Positions 9,641 to 19,829 are shown, counted from the first letter of the stretch. The stretch: DNA of 64,000 nt from GH45 sp046704385 (GCA_046704385.1 JBJKSB010000077.1:1-64000), one strand, 5' to 3'. Made by a program: numbers and translations. The notes: a model not told the origin generated them from the letters alone.

Positions 9641-12600
9641 ATGAAATATTTATATTTAATTCTGTTTGGACTGCTGGCGCTCGTACCGTCAACATACGCA
9701 GAAGGCAATGGCAATACCGACCAGATGTCAATGACTCAAACAGCCAACATAACAGTAAAAGGTAAAATCGTTGACGAAAAAGGGGAACCCCTTCCGGGTG
9801 CAACAGTGATGCAAAAAGGCACAACCATTGGAACCATTACCGATGCTGATGGTAACTTCTCACTATCTGTTTCTTCAGATGCTACATTGGTAGTATCATT
9901 TATTGGATTCAAAAATACTGAAGTTGCCGTTGAGGGAAAAACTGACCTTGGCAACATCACATTGGTTTCTGATATAAAAACACTCGACCAGGTAGTAGTT
10001 GTAGGTTATGGCACACAACGAAAAGTTGACCTTACAGGTTCAGTCGCCGTTGTCAATACCGAAGAGATGAAGAAAGTATCACATTCAAACATCTCAACAA
10101 TGCTCGAAGGAAAAGTATCCGGTGTTCAAATTACATCTGATGGACAACCTGGAGCTGACCCTACTGTACGTATTCGTGGTATCGGTTCGTTCGGTAGTAC
10201 TGCACCTCTTTACGTTATTGATGGAGTACCGATGGGAACAACCATACGCGACTTCTCACCAAACGATATTGAAACCCTTCAGGTACTTAAGGATGCTTCT
10301 GCTGCTGCAATCTATGGTTCGCGTGCCGCCAACGGCGTAGTGATCATTACCACCAAACAAGGTAAAAAGAACGAACCTATGAAAATAGACTACAGCGGTT
10401 ACTATGGTGTTGACCAGGTACAGAAAGGTGTGTACGATGTTATGGATGCTGAACAATATGGTAAATATGTTACTATGGCATATACTAACAGTGGCATGGA
10501 TGTTCCTTCCGGATATGATCCTACAAGCTCAAATTATATTGATCCTGCCAAGGTGAACACAAATTGGTTCGATGAGGCATTCAAAACAGGTATTCGTCAG
10601 AATCACAATATCAACTTGTCGGGAGGGGGCGCTAACAATACCTATAACATAGGACTCGACTATTATAACCAGAGAGGAACCATGGTAGGTGCCGGACCTA
10701 ACTTTGACCGTTACACTGCCCGTGTAAATAATACCATGGACGTTAAGTTTATCAAATTCAAAACCAACATAGTGTATAGCCACAGCAATCAGGACAATAT
10801 GGCTCTCAGTAATGCCAACGAGTACGTACAAGGTCTATATGGTGCACAATACCCTGTAATGGCTTCGGCTCTGCTTTTACCTCCAACAATCAAGGCTTAC
10901 GATAAATCTACCTGGGTTCTCGACGATAAACTTTCAGCTGCGTCAGATTACACCTACGACTCATACGGTTTTGGTACTTACTATGACGACATTCATGGAG
11001 ACTTGCGTGTAACGAACGTTCTGCTAGAAAATAGTTTGCTAAAGAGGAATACAAATGTTGACCGCGTTGTTTCTTCAGGTTCTGCAAATGTTGACCTTAT
11101 AGACATGGTTGGTCAGAAAAGCAGCAATCACAAGTTAAATTATAACCTTAACTTATCGTACAGTAAGACCTTTGCAAAGGATTTTACATTTGTGCCTGCA
11201 TTTATACAGAGTACGACAAACTATTTGTCAAAGAGTAATGAGACTCTGACTGAAGGCTATCGTAACTATAGCGACGCACTTGTAGAAAACACGATAAACT
11301 ATGATGGTAAATTTGGACTCAATCACATTAATGCGGTTGTTGGCCAAACATTTGAGCACGAACTCTTCCATACACTTACGGGCAAAGGTGTAAATATGCC
11401 TGAACCCTATTATTTGCAGGTAAATAATGCTGCGGAAACATCATCAACAAGCAATGAAACCGAGCATGTACTGGCATCTTATATTGGTCGTATCAATTAC
11501 AATTTCGATGAGAAATACCTTATATCGGCAACAGCACGTCGTGATGGTTCAAGCCGTCTTTCTTCAGCGGATCGATGGGGTTGGTTTCCATCTGTATCCG
11601 CTGGTTGGCGTATCGATCGTGAAAACTTCTTCCCTGTAGATGAATCAACTATTAATCTGCTCAAGATTCGCGGTAGTTATGGTGAATTGGGTAATGAAAA
11701 CATAGGCGAATACCAGTACATGGATATTATGTCGAGAGGTAACTATACTTATAGCTTTGGAAATAATAAGGTTACCGGCTCGGCAATATCAAACTATGTA
11801 AATACAGCTATCAGATGGGAAAAGAAGAAAACCAAGGATTTTGGTCTTGATCTCGGTATGTTCAGTAATCAATTGGAATTTACTTTTGACTGGTATAAGT
11901 CGATATCAGAAGACCTTCTTTATAGTGTAGCAGTTCCAACCAATGCAGGTGCTACTAATGCAACAGTAACGATGAATGCAGCAACCATGGAAAACTCCGG
12001 TCTTGAGTTTTTGCTTGCCTATCATAATCATCAACACCCGGTTAAGTTTGACATTTCAACGAACTTTTCAACCCTTAACAACAAGGTAACTAAACTGGGT
12101 GTTTCCGGCGAACCTCGTACCGATGGCTATTGCCGTACAGAAGTAGGCCGTGAAGTTGGTGAATTTTATGGTTATGTTTCCGAAGGTATCTATCAGTCGC
12201 AGGAAGAAATAGATAACCGTACCAACACAAAAGGCGACTATGTTACACAAAATGGAGCACAACCGGGTGATGTTATTTACGCTGACCTCAATAACGACGG
12301 CGAAATTACCAACGAAGACCAGACATTCCTGGGTAGTGGCTTACCAAAAGTTAATTACGGTCTGAATGCACGTGTTGAATGGAAAAGTTTTGATCTGAGT
12401 ATATCTACATTTGGAGCAGCAGGTTTCAAAGCAGTTGATTTTGTTGACCTCACATTGCACAGCTCATACGGAGCACTCAACAAAAGCGTTGATCTGTTAA
12501 ATGCCTGGACACCGGAAAATACAAATACCGATGTGCCTCGTATTGCATATAAATCGTCTGGTTCTATCACCAATGATATGTTCAGCCAGCGTTTCATTCA

Positions 12601-12838
12601 AGATGCATCCTATCTGAAAATTGCCAACATCGAATTAGGTTATAACTTACCTGACAAATTTTTTGATGGCTATGTTAAAGGCCTGCGTTTATATGTATCG
12701 GCTCAAAATTTAGCTACATTATCTAAATACAAGGGTTATAACGTAGACTTTGCCGGAGGTACATTTACTCCTGGTTACAACTATTGTTCGTATCCAACAC
12801 CGCGAACCGTAATGTTTGGAGCACACTTCTCATTCTAA
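9641..12838 (+). CDS. susC: SusC/RagA-type TonB-dependent outer-membrane transporter (arabinan locus)
   Basis: The 1065-residue protein shows the SusC order: signal peptide (about 1-20), carboxypeptidase-D-like regulatory domain (about 35-115, GKIVDEKGEPLPGATV), TonB box (VVVVGYGTQRK near 120), plug domain with VRIRGIGSF and DASAAAIYGSRAANG, then the 22-strand barrel with a terminal Phe (HFSF). With the SusD lid encoded 28 bases downstream it forms the pedal-bin importer that takes oligosaccharides across the outer membrane using TonB energy. Neighbouring arabinan enzymes point to arabino-oligosaccharides as cargo, which is inference from context. It is the second gene of a plus-strand operon after the surface lipoprotein. 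There is no Shine-Dalgarno, as is usual in the phylum. Confidence 0.95.
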   Translation: MKYLYLILFGLLALVPSTYAEGNGNTDQMSMTQTANITVKGKIVDEKGEPLPGATVMQKGTTIGTITDADGNFSLSVSSDATLVVSFIGFKNTEVAVEGKTDLGNITLVSDIKTLDQVVVVGYGTQRKVDLTGSVAVVNTEEMKKVSHSNISTMLEGKVSGVQITSDGQPGADPTVRIRGIGSFGSTAPLYVIDGVPMGTTIRDFSPNDIETLQVLKDASAAAIYGSRAANGVVIITTKQGKKNEPMKIDYSGYYGVDQVQKGVYDVMDAEQYGKYVTMAYTNSGMDVPSGYDPTSSNYIDPAKVNTNWFDEAFKTGIRQNHNINLSGGGANNTYNIGLDYYNQRGTMVGAGPNFDRYTARVNNTMDVKFIKFKTNIVYSHSNQDNMALSNANEYVQGLYGAQYPVMASALLLPPTIKAYDKSTWVLDDKLSAASDYTYDSYGFGTYYDDIHGDLRVTNVLLENSLLKRNTNVDRVVSSGSANVDLIDMVGQKSSNHKLNYNLNLSYSKTFAKDFTFVPAFIQSTTNYLSKSNETLTEGYRNYSDALVENTINYDGKFGLNHINAVVGQTFEHELFHTLTGKGVNMPEPYYLQVNNAAETSSTSNETEHVLASYIGRINYNFDEKYLISATARRDGSSRLSSADRWGWFPSVSAGWRIDRENFFPVDESTINLLKIRGSYGELGNENIGEYQYMDIMSRGNYTYSFGNNKVTGSAISNYVNTAIRWEKKKTKDFGLDLGMFSNQLEFTFDWYKSISEDLLYSVAVPTNAGATNATVTMNAATMENSGLEFLLAYHNHQHPVKFDISTNFSTLNNKVTKLGVSGEPRTDGYCRTEVGREVGEFYGYVSEGIYQSQEEIDNRTNTKGDYVTQNGAQPGDVIYADLNNDGEITNEDQTFLGSGLPKVNYGLNARVEWKSFDLSISTFGAAGFKAVDFVDLTLHSSYGALNKSVDLLNAWTPENTNTDVPRIAYKSSGSITNDMFSQRFIQDASYLKIANIELGYNLPDKFFDGYVKGLRLYVSAQNLATLSKYKGYNVDFAGGTFTPGYNYCSYPTPRTVMFGAHFSF

Positions 12839-12866
12839 AAAATATAATTTAAAATAGAATATCAAT

Positions 12867-14621
12867 ATGAAAAGTTTAAATATAATATTAGTAATGTTGG
12901 CGTTTATTGGAGGTATGACAGCCTGCAATGACAAGCTTGAAGTTCAAAACCCGAACAATCAGACAACATACGATTTTGGCAATACTGAGTCGGATCTACA
13001 GGAGGCTATCATTGCATGCTACAATCGTATACGACTCGAAGGTACATTTGCCCGTGTTGGCTATACTATGGATGCTGTACGTGGTGATGAAGTTTGGAAC
13101 TCATCTCAGCAGTGGTATTTGGAGTACGATAACCTCAATTCCCCGGGAACAATCGGAATAGGGGACGAGTGGATTTGGCGCGACAATTATCATGTAGTAA
13201 ACCGCACAAACTTTGTTTTGTCGAAAGTTGATGGTGTTGATATGTCTGAAGATTCTTATAATCAGATAAAAGGACAGGCTCTTTTCCTCAGATCATTAGC
13301 ATACTATGAATTGACTACTTATTACCAGACAGTTCCATTGATTATTGACTATGCTTCTTATTCTGACATTAACACTATGTATGCATCCAACAATACTCAG
13401 GATGAAGTGTTTGACCAAATGGAGACTGATCTCACAACAGCCATGCAAATATTACCTTCGCGCGATAAAGGTGGAGAATGGGCTCAGGGTCGCGCTACAA
13501 GCGGAGCTGCTGCCGGATATCTGGCTCGTGTACTCATGTTTCGTCATAAATATGCTGAGGCTTATACTGTATTGAAAGATATTATAGCCGGCAAGTATGG
13601 ACATTATCAGCTTACTGCCGATTTTGGTGACAACTTCAGAGAAGGTTCAGCCTACGAAAATAATTCTGAAAGCCTGTTCGAAGTTCAATTTATGGACTAT
13701 GGTACAGGTGGTACCGATGAAGAGTGGACTCCGGTAAACATAAGTTCGCAGGCAACTCAGGGGCATGCTGTCGAAAGCAACTATGCTTCTCAGGAGATGG
13801 GTAGCTGGGGCGATCTGGCTGGTTCACCATGGTTGTATAATCTTTTCAAAAAAGAGAACTGTACAGATGGCCGTCTCGATCCTCGTTTATACTGGACATT
13901 GGTTACCTACGAAAGTGAATATAGCAACTATACCGGCGTGAAAACTGCGGCATATCCTGATGGAGATCCTCGTTGCAATACTGTTTATCAACAAGACATC
14001 ACTACAACTCCACTATCGAATACTTCCCAGGGGGGTATATCAATAGCTAAGTTCACCAATGCAAGAACCAATATCTATAGTTCAATTACCAACGGATTGC
14101 ATTGTGGAATAAATCTGCGCCTTATGCGTTATAGCGATGTTTTACTGCGTGCAGCAGAATGCGAAAATGAAATAAATGGCCCAACACAAACGGCTATCGA
14201 TTACATTAATATTGTTCGTGAACGTGTTGCTCTTAAGGATATTCAACTTTCCGACTTTCCGACTGCTGATGCTCTATTTGAACAAATAGCAAACGTTGAA
14301 CGTCCAAAGGAATTCGGTTGCGAAAACGGACGTGGAATAGACATAATCCGTTGGGGATTTTTCTACGATGCTAATCGTCTGAATCAGTTGGTTGAACATG
14401 GTTATTATAAGCTCGATGGTAAAGCCTCAACAGATGAGCTTACAGCAGAAACCGCCAGCGCTTCATCGTTCCAGTACTACACCAAGGGGCATGAATATTT
14501 CCCTATTTTTCAATCTACTCTTAATGCCAACCCACACCTTGTTGGTAACTCGGCAAACAAGAATATAGATAATGGGCCCGCTTTCTTAGAAAAATGGACT
14601 GTTCACCCTATTGTAAAGTAA
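12867..14621 (+). CDS. susD: SusD/RagB-type surface glycan-binding lipoprotein (arabinan locus)
   Basis: The 584-residue lipoprotein (lipobox MTAC, Cys20) has the SusD fold signature: a helical TPR-like N-terminal part with ALFLRSLAYYELTTYY and the DEVFDQMETDL helix, a central loop-rich domain, and the C-terminal blocks RYSDVLLRAAECENE, PKEFGCENGRG and YFPIFQSTLNANPHL. It caps the SusC barrel and captures the incoming oligosaccharide at the surface. It follows susC by 28 bases and is followed by a strong hairpin before the GH43 gene, so its message level may exceed that of the downstream enzyme. Confidence 0.95.
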   Translation: MKSLNIILVMLAFIGGMTACNDKLEVQNPNNQTTYDFGNTESDLQEAIIACYNRIRLEGTFARVGYTMDAVRGDEVWNSSQQWYLEYDNLNSPGTIGIGDEWIWRDNYHVVNRTNFVLSKVDGVDMSEDSYNQIKGQALFLRSLAYYELTTYYQTVPLIIDYASYSDINTMYASNNTQDEVFDQMETDLTTAMQILPSRDKGGEWAQGRATSGAAAGYLARVLMFRHKYAEAYTVLKDIIAGKYGHYQLTADFGDNFREGSAYENNSESLFEVQFMDYGTGGTDEEWTPVNISSQATQGHAVESNYASQEMGSWGDLAGSPWLYNLFKKENCTDGRLDPRLYWTLVTYESEYSNYTGVKTAAYPDGDPRCNTVYQQDITTTPLSNTSQGGISIAKFTNARTNIYSSITNGLHCGINLRLMRYSDVLLRAAECENEINGPTQTAIDYINIVRERVALKDIQLSDFPTADALFEQIANVERPKEFGCENGRGIDIIRWGFFYDANRLNQLVEHGYYKLDGKASTDELTAETASASSFQYYTKGHEYFPIFQSTLNANPHLVGNSANKNIDNGPAFLEKWTVHPIVK

Positions 14622-14643
14622 GAATCATTCATGTAAATTAGAG

Positions 14644-14690
14644 ACTTCCTTATCGACATAATTGTTATATGTTGATAAGGAGGTTTTTTT
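14644..14690 (+). terminator. intra-operon terminator/attenuator between susD and GH43
   Basis: A stem of about 17 bp (left arm 14644-14660, right arm 14668-14684, only G-U departures) with a short loop is followed by seven T residues. It lies 22 bases after the susD stop and just before the GH43 ATG at 14707. This is a full intrinsic terminator by shape and should let only part of the transcripts continue, giving more SusC/D than enzyme. The same hairpin holds the apparent upstream ATG at 14662, one reason to reject that start. Confidence 0.75.
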
Positions 14691-14706
14691 ATTAAACAAA
14701 ATAGTT

Positions 14707-16377
14707 ATGAGATTTAAGCATTTACTGATTTCATCCATCAGCATAATTGCTCTATCGTTTATCGGTTGCAAAGACGATAATGTTAAACCGGAAAATCCTA
14801 TAAATGAGCCTGACACCGTCACAAATTTCACTATTCCGACATACGCTGACGACTATTCGTCAATTGCATCGTGGGCAAACCGAAACGAGTGGAATCTGGC
14901 CAACGTTCATGACCCATCAGTTGCCTGCTATAATGGATATTACTATATGTACGGCACCGATGCCTCCTATGGCAATGAGGCCGAAGGACACGGACATTTT
15001 CAGGGTAAACGTTCAACCGATTTGGTTAATTGGGAATGGGTTGGCGGACCTTTTTATGATGCACCCTCCTGGGTAGCCGACTCACTTAACGCTATTCGTT
15101 CGCGTATGGGTCTTGAAGCCATTGCCAAAGACAATATAAGATACGGCTTTTGGGCACCTGTAGTACGCCGGGTTAACATTGGTGGACAAGAAATTTTGCG
15201 TATGTATTACAGCGTAGTTATCGAGAACTATATTAAATCTGGTAAAGTCAACACCCCATCCAATTTTGATGGTAGCTGGACTGAACGCGCTTTTATAGGT
15301 ATGTGCGAATCGACAGATCCCGCCGGGGCGGTATGGACCGACAAGGGTTTCGTTACAACTTCATCATCAGATAGGGGCACAGACTACAGCCGCTCAAGTT
15401 TGTCGGATTGGAATGCGTATTTCTACTACAATGCCATTGACCCGACTTATATAGTAACACCCGAGGGGAAACATTACCTGATACATGGCTCGTGGCATAG
15501 CGGCTTCGCACTTTTACAGCTCGACCCGACAACAGGTAAGCCCCTTAACACACTCGGTGAACCATACGCAAATAGTGCAAGTGAGCTTACGGTACGTTAT
15601 GGAGTGAGAATTGGAACCCGTACAGCTTCATCGCGTTGGCAGGGAAGCGAAGCACCTGAAATAATATACAAAGATGGTTACTATTATTTGTTCATGGCCT
15701 ACGATGCCCTCGACGTGCCATACAACACACGGGTAGTTCGAAGTGAAAACATAGAAGGCCCATACCTTGATATTACCGGGCGAAACTTTACCGATGGACG
15801 TGGAGATTGTTATCCTATCGTAACACACCCTTATAAATTTAATCTTAGTTATGGATGGGTTGGTATATCACATTGCTGTATCTTCCAAAAAGAAAATACC
15901 AACGAATGGTTCTACATGTCACAAGGGCGGTTGCCTGCCAATGTTGGTGGCAACGCTTTCTCAAATGCTATTATGATGGGGCATGTACGTCGTATTGTAT
16001 GGTGTCCGGCCTCCCCAGGCGAACCCGACAATCTTTGGCCAATAGCATTACCTGAACGTTACGCCGCCGTGCCCGATTACGGTACTATAACCAAAGATTC
16101 ACTTATAGGAAATTGGGAACACATAAACCTTAAATACAACTATGGCAAACAAGACGGTGCTTCTGCTCTAACCCTCAATGCCGATGGAACTATGTCAGGA
16201 GCACTAACCGGCAATTGGAGTTACAATGCAACTAAAAGGCAACTAACCTTGGGAGATGTTATTGTTTGCGTTGAACGAGAAGTAGATTGGGAAGCCAATC
16301 CACGCTGTGTAACATTTGTATATGCCGGAACTGAAAAAAATCTAAACGCAACTTATTGGGGGAAAAAGAAAAAATAA
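14707..16377 (+). CDS. GH43 endo-1,5-alpha-L-arabinanase, surface lipoprotein
   Basis: The start at 14707 begins a lipoprotein signal (FIGC, Cys21); the in-frame ATG at 14662 would lie in the terminator stem. The protein is 556 residues. The five-bladed propeller carries the GH43 residues Asp69 (NVHDPS), Asp245 (NAIDPTY) and Glu315 (SEAPEI), and the long FWAPVVRR region. The last roughly 90 residues form the beta-barrel C-terminal domain seen in extracellular arabinanases (LTLNADGTMSG). This matches the GH43 subfamily 4/5 group that cuts linear arabinan internally. As a surface lipoprotein it would produce oligosaccharides for the adjacent SusC/D. A closing hairpin at 16389-16416 separates it from the convergent LamG gene. 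Confidence 0.85.
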   Translation: MRFKHLLISSISIIALSFIGCKDDNVKPENPINEPDTVTNFTIPTYADDYSSIASWANRNEWNLANVHDPSVACYNGYYYMYGTDASYGNEAEGHGHFQGKRSTDLVNWEWVGGPFYDAPSWVADSLNAIRSRMGLEAIAKDNIRYGFWAPVVRRVNIGGQEILRMYYSVVIENYIKSGKVNTPSNFDGSWTERAFIGMCESTDPAGAVWTDKGFVTTSSSDRGTDYSRSSLSDWNAYFYYNAIDPTYIVTPEGKHYLIHGSWHSGFALLQLDPTTGKPLNTLGEPYANSASELTVRYGVRIGTRTASSRWQGSEAPEIIYKDGYYYLFMAYDALDVPYNTRVVRSENIEGPYLDITGRNFTDGRGDCYPIVTHPYKFNLSYGWVGISHCCIFQKENTNEWFYMSQGRLPANVGGNAFSNAIMMGHVRRIVWCPASPGEPDNLWPIALPERYAAVPDYGTITKDSLIGNWEHINLKYNYGKQDGASALTLNADGTMSGALTGNWSYNATKRQLTLGDVIVCVEREVDWEANPRCVTFVYAGTEKNLNATYWGKKKK

Positions 16378-16388
16378 TAAAAATAAAA

Positions 16389-16416
16389 AAGGGCATCAAA
16401 TATTACTGATGCCCTT
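16389..16416 (-). terminator. intrinsic terminator of the minus-strand arabinan operon
   Basis: Perfect 10-bp stem (AAGGGCATCA and its complement) with an 8-base loop. On the minus strand the stem is followed by a T-rich tract (TTTTTTATTTTT type), so it ends the LamG-GH43-transporter operon; on the plus strand the tail is weaker, but it may also stop the GH43 message. Confidence 0.85.
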
Positions 16417-16439
16417 AACACAAAAAAGGTATGTAACAA

Positions 16440-17405
16440 CTATTGTATTTTAAATACTTTTTCACCTACTCTTGATCCATCGCTGTATAGATCACTTTTA
16501 ATATAGGCACCTTTAGGCAATCTGCTGTAATCCGAACCAACTTTTGCTCCGGTAATTGTGAAATATTCAACACCAACAAGTTTACTGTGAGTATTAACAA
16601 AGTTTTCAGTAATTCCAACCGATGTTTTTGCCTTCATAATAGCTTGAATTTGCTCAACAGTTAAAGCGCTTGTATAAATTGCTAAATCGTCGTATTTGAA
16701 TGAAGTATCCGGATCATTCCAATCCCATGCCTGGTTGCCACCTAAGCATACATAGTTTAAGTCTGCACCATTGGTAAACAAACCTTTAGCATAGCTTCCG
16801 TCAGCGCCAGTAAAAGCCCATTGGTTTACAATTACACCATCTACGTAAACAATAGCTTCCTCAGGAGTTATTGTCATGGTATAGTAATGCCATTGTTCAT
16901 CACCTAACCAGTCCATTGATTCAGTATTTACACCAGCCACATTTTCTTCGGCTTTAAAATCGGTCCAACCCGCATTATTAAGTTGACACCAACCTCTGGC
17001 CTCAAGAACAAACATGGGCCAGGTATTTCCTGTAGCCGTATCGGGTGCAGCACCATAGGCTGCAAATAAATTTGACCAATAGTTTCCTGTACCATCAGCA
17101 GCTATAGAACCTGAACCTAACTGAACCCACATGCCTATTGACATTGCATAAGTACTATCTTTAGTAGCAGTACTCATTAAAGTACCGGGTAATAATAAAT
17201 AGTTTGCACGCCTTGTATCATTATTGTCATTGTTATTATGATAAACTTTTCCAAATGAAGCATTGGCATCAGTTTCAACAGCACCACTTCCCATTATTGT
17301 TTCGCCACTAAAGTCGCTTTCAAAATCAAGTAAATAAACGGGTGTTTGTGCCTTCACAGCAATCGTAGCAAGTAACACTAAAATAGATAAGTAGATTTTT
17401 TTCAT
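16440..17405 (-). CDS. secreted LamG/concanavalin-like protein with possible T9SS tail
   Basis: The 321-residue protein has a signal peptide (cleavage after VKAQ) and one laminin-G/concanavalin-A-like jelly roll (about 25-250): LDFESDFSG at the start, SIGMWVQLG, the WHYYTMTITPEEAIVYVDG strand pair, and the KYDDLAIYTSALTVEQI block that closes LamG-like domains. The last 60 residues (VEYFTITGAKVG, LPKGAYIKSD, EKVFKIQ) resemble a type A T9SS sorting domain. No catalytic motif is visible, so it is probably a secreted glycan-binding protein. It is the last gene of the minus-strand arabinan operon, 39 bases after the cytoplasmic GH43, and ends at a clear terminator. Confidence 0.72.
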   Translation of the reverse strand: MKKIYLSILVLLATIAVKAQTPVYLLDFESDFSGETIMGSGAVETDANASFGKVYHNNNDNNDTRRANYLLLPGTLMSTATKDSTYAMSIGMWVQLGSGSIAADGTGNYWSNLFAAYGAAPDTATGNTWPMFVLEARGWCQLNNAGWTDFKAEENVAGVNTESMDWLGDEQWHYYTMTITPEEAIVYVDGVIVNQWAFTGADGSYAKGLFTNGADLNYVCLGGNQAWDWNDPDTSFKYDDLAIYTSALTVEQIQAIMKAKTSVGITENFVNTHSKLVGVEYFTITGAKVGSDYSRLPKGAYIKSDLYSDGSRVGEKVFKIQ

Positions 17406-17444
17406 AATTATATAAGTTTTAAGTTATACATGTTGTTTATTTTT

Positions 17445-18392
17445 TCAAAATTCAAATACAGGTCTTCCGTTCTCATCAAATTTTACCACCATAACCCTTG
17501 CATGCCGGTTTGGATCATATAAAGGATCACCAACAATTTCTTCATAATCCCTCGCATGATAGATGCATAATGCTGTCAAGCCATCTTCGGCAACCGTAAA
17601 AGAATTGTGTCCGGGTCCGTATATACCTTTTTCATAATTTGTCGCCAATACCGGGTATCGTGATTTTTTCCATGAATTTCTATCCAGTAAATCAGCATTT
17701 TCATCGGCTTCCATCATTCCTATGCAATAACATGCTCCTGTGGCACTTGCTGAAAATGTAATATAAATTTTGCCTTTGTTTTTAATTACTGCAGGCCCTT
17801 CGTTTACCCAGAAACCTATTCTTTCCCAATCGTAATCGGGTGTAGTAAGCATAAACTGAGGCGTTTTTAATTTAATGGGAGATTCCATTTCGGCCAGATA
17901 CAGATTTGAAGCTGCAAACTGGCCGCCGGTTTTTTCCGCCCAGCAGTAATAGCGCTTACCCTGATTCTCAAAAATGGTGGCATCGAGTGAAAAATCGATG
18001 AATGTTTTGGGATCACCATCTGCAGCCTGCATTTGTCCCAATTCAACCCATTCATCTTTTAACGGTTCCTGACCTTGACATTCCAGAATATATGGTCTCA
18101 GTTTCCAGATATCATCAACCTCGCTACCCGCGAAGTAGATATACCATTTCCCATCCAGATAGTGAATTTCAGGAGCCCATATGTGCTGGCTCATTGGTCC
18201 CGATTCATGCTTAAACCACACATTATATGTTTCTGCATGTGTCAGCCCGCTAATTGTTTTTGATTTTCTAAGCTCTATGCAATCATAAGTGGGCACTGAA
18301 CCGGTAAAATAATAATAACCATCAGTATGTTTGTAAATAAACGGATCGGCACGCTGCTCTACCAGGGGTTTATTTTTTTCTGAAGTTTCCAT
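17445..18392 (-). CDS. GH43 exo-alpha-L-arabinofuranosidase, cytoplasmic
   Basis: The ATG at 18392 is preferred to the TTG two codons earlier; it lies 6 bases after the transporter stop, so translation is coupled. The 315-residue protein has no signal peptide. It carries the GH43 acid triad Asp16 (RADPF), Asp138 (SLDATI) and Glu198 (NEGPAV), plus HIWAPEIH and GPGHNSF. The RADP/LDAT/NEGP pattern and length fit the exo-acting alpha-1,5-arabinofuranosidase subfamily of GH43 (subfamily 26-like, from memory). With the sugar:cation symporter it should release arabinose from short oligosaccharides inside the cell. Exact linkage preference cannot be read from the sequence. Confidence 0.82.
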   Translation of the reverse strand: METSEKNKPLVEQRADPFIYKHTDGYYYFTGSVPTYDCIELRKSKTISGLTHAETYNVWFKHESGPMSQHIWAPEIHYLDGKWYIYFAGSEVDDIWKLRPYILECQGQEPLKDEWVELGQMQAADGDPKTFIDFSLDATIFENQGKRYYCWAEKTGGQFAASNLYLAEMESPIKLKTPQFMLTTPDYDWERIGFWVNEGPAVIKNKGKIYITFSASATGACYCIGMMEADENADLLDRNSWKKSRYPVLATNYEKGIYGPGHNSFTVAEDGLTALCIYHARDYEEIVGDPLYDPNRHARVMVVKFDENGRPVFEF

Positions 18393-18398
18393 CTTCAA

Positions 18399-19745
18399 TT
18401 ATATATTAAGTTTAGCTTTTATACCCTCGTAATATTTATCTGTGATTTTGTAACGGAACATCAAACCGCCCATAAGCGCATGAAATAATCCGGGAATTAC
18501 TGTTAACAGAAGCGCAAGACCCCATAGTGCCAAGCTACTTTGTACCTCCGCCTTAGGAACATAGTCAAAAATATCAAGCAAATAACCCAGGGCAAATCCA
18601 GCTAATCCTGCACCCGCCTTTTGAGCAAATGAAATACCTCCATATGCAAGGCCTGAAACCCGTTTCCCGGTTTCAGCATGTCCGTAATCTACGGCTTCAG
18701 GTATAGCCGACCAGAATATAGGTGCCTGTAAATCGACTATAAAAGAGAGTATAAAATAAAATGGGAAAGCCAGCATTTTATTTCCGGGCCTAACCGACAA
18801 TAGCATTATCACACTTAATATCCCCACTGCAATCTGTGACCATTTGAAAAGTTTCACTTTACAATAGTATTTGGTAATATAATTCGAAGCGGGCATGGCC
18901 AGTATTGCCGCAATAACCCCCGTTGTTAAAAAAGCCGCCCCTGTTTTTTCATCACCTCCCAGGTAATATTTTGCGTAAAATAATGCAACAGAATTACGAA
19001 GTACGTAACCCACAGTTCCGACAAAGCAGACATAGAACAGAATCTTCCACTGGGTGTTTTTAAAAAGTAACCTAAGTTGCTCGATAAAAGGTTTTTTATC
19101 TATTATATGCTCTATGCGTTCTTTTGTAGTAAAGAAGCAGAATAAGAAAAGTAAAATACTAAGAAACGCAAATATTCCCATGGCAAGCTGGTATCCTCTT
19201 GCCGGATCATTTTGCCCCAATGTTTTTGATAAAACTGGAACCAAAGCACCTACAGCAAGACCTGCAACTTTTGCCAGGAAAAGCCGGTACCCGTTTGCCG
19301 ATAAACTGTCCTGTGAATCGTTGGTAAGCACACTGATAAAGGAAATATAAGGAATTGTCACGGAGGTAAACACAAGGGTCATAAAAATGTAAGTGCTATA
19401 GGCATAAATAAGCTTACCGGCATACTCGAAATCCGGAGTTGTGAAGGTCAGGAAAACCGAGATACCAAAAGGCAACGCTAAAAACAGGAAATAAGGTCTG
19501 AATCGGCCCCATCTTTTTGATTTATACTTATCGGTTATAAGTCCCATAAGCGGATCAGTTATCGCATCAATAAGCCTCACCAGCAGAAATAAGATACCCA
19601 TGTCTCTGGGTTTGAGACCAAATATTTCTACATAATAAAAACTTATAATCAGGACCATTGAGGAAAAAACAACGTTTACGGCAGCATCTCCTGAACCATA
19701 TCCTATTTTTTCGAGTACACTTAACTTTTGATTTTGAGGTTTCAT
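18399..19745 (-). CDS. GPH-family (MelB-like) sugar:cation symporter
   Basis: The 448-residue membrane protein has about 12 hydrophobic segments and the GPH hallmarks: KIGYGSGDAAVN near the N-terminus, RLIDAITDPLMGLITDK with the cation-site Asp residues of helix II, and RWGRFRPYFL in the loop after it. GPH (glycoside-pentoside-hexuronide) carriers move sugars with H+ or Na+ across the inner membrane. Placed between a secreted arabinanase and a cytoplasmic GH43, it probably imports arabinose or short arabino-oligosaccharides from the periplasm. It is the second gene of the minus-strand operon, 84 bases after the arabinanase and 6 bases before the next GH43 ATG. Confidence 0.88.
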   Translation of the reverse strand: MKPQNQKLSVLEKIGYGSGDAAVNVVFSSMVLIISFYYVEIFGLKPRDMGILFLLVRLIDAITDPLMGLITDKYKSKRWGRFRPYFLFLALPFGISVFLTFTTPDFEYAGKLIYAYSTYIFMTLVFTSVTIPYISFISVLTNDSQDSLSANGYRLFLAKVAGLAVGALVPVLSKTLGQNDPARGYQLAMGIFAFLSILLFLFCFFTTKERIEHIIDKKPFIEQLRLLFKNTQWKILFYVCFVGTVGYVLRNSVALFYAKYYLGGDEKTGAAFLTTGVIAAILAMPASNYITKYYCKVKLFKWSQIAVGILSVIMLLSVRPGNKMLAFPFYFILSFIVDLQAPIFWSAIPEAVDYGHAETGKRVSGLAYGGISFAQKAGAGLAGFALGYLLDIFDYVPKAEVQSSLALWGLALLLTVIPGLFHALMGGLMFRYKITDKYYEGIKAKLNI

Positions 19746-19829
19746 AAATTCTGAAAATATGTATAAAACATTTAAAATTGTGGGGTAGTCTCCTGCCTGT
19801 CTTTCCAGGCATTTAATACTTGTTAAAAA

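Noticed and set aside
14662..14706. Upstream ATG extending the GH43 arabinanase by 15 residues
   Set aside because: The ATG lies in the right arm of the terminator stem and the extension would precede a complete lipoprotein signal peptide.
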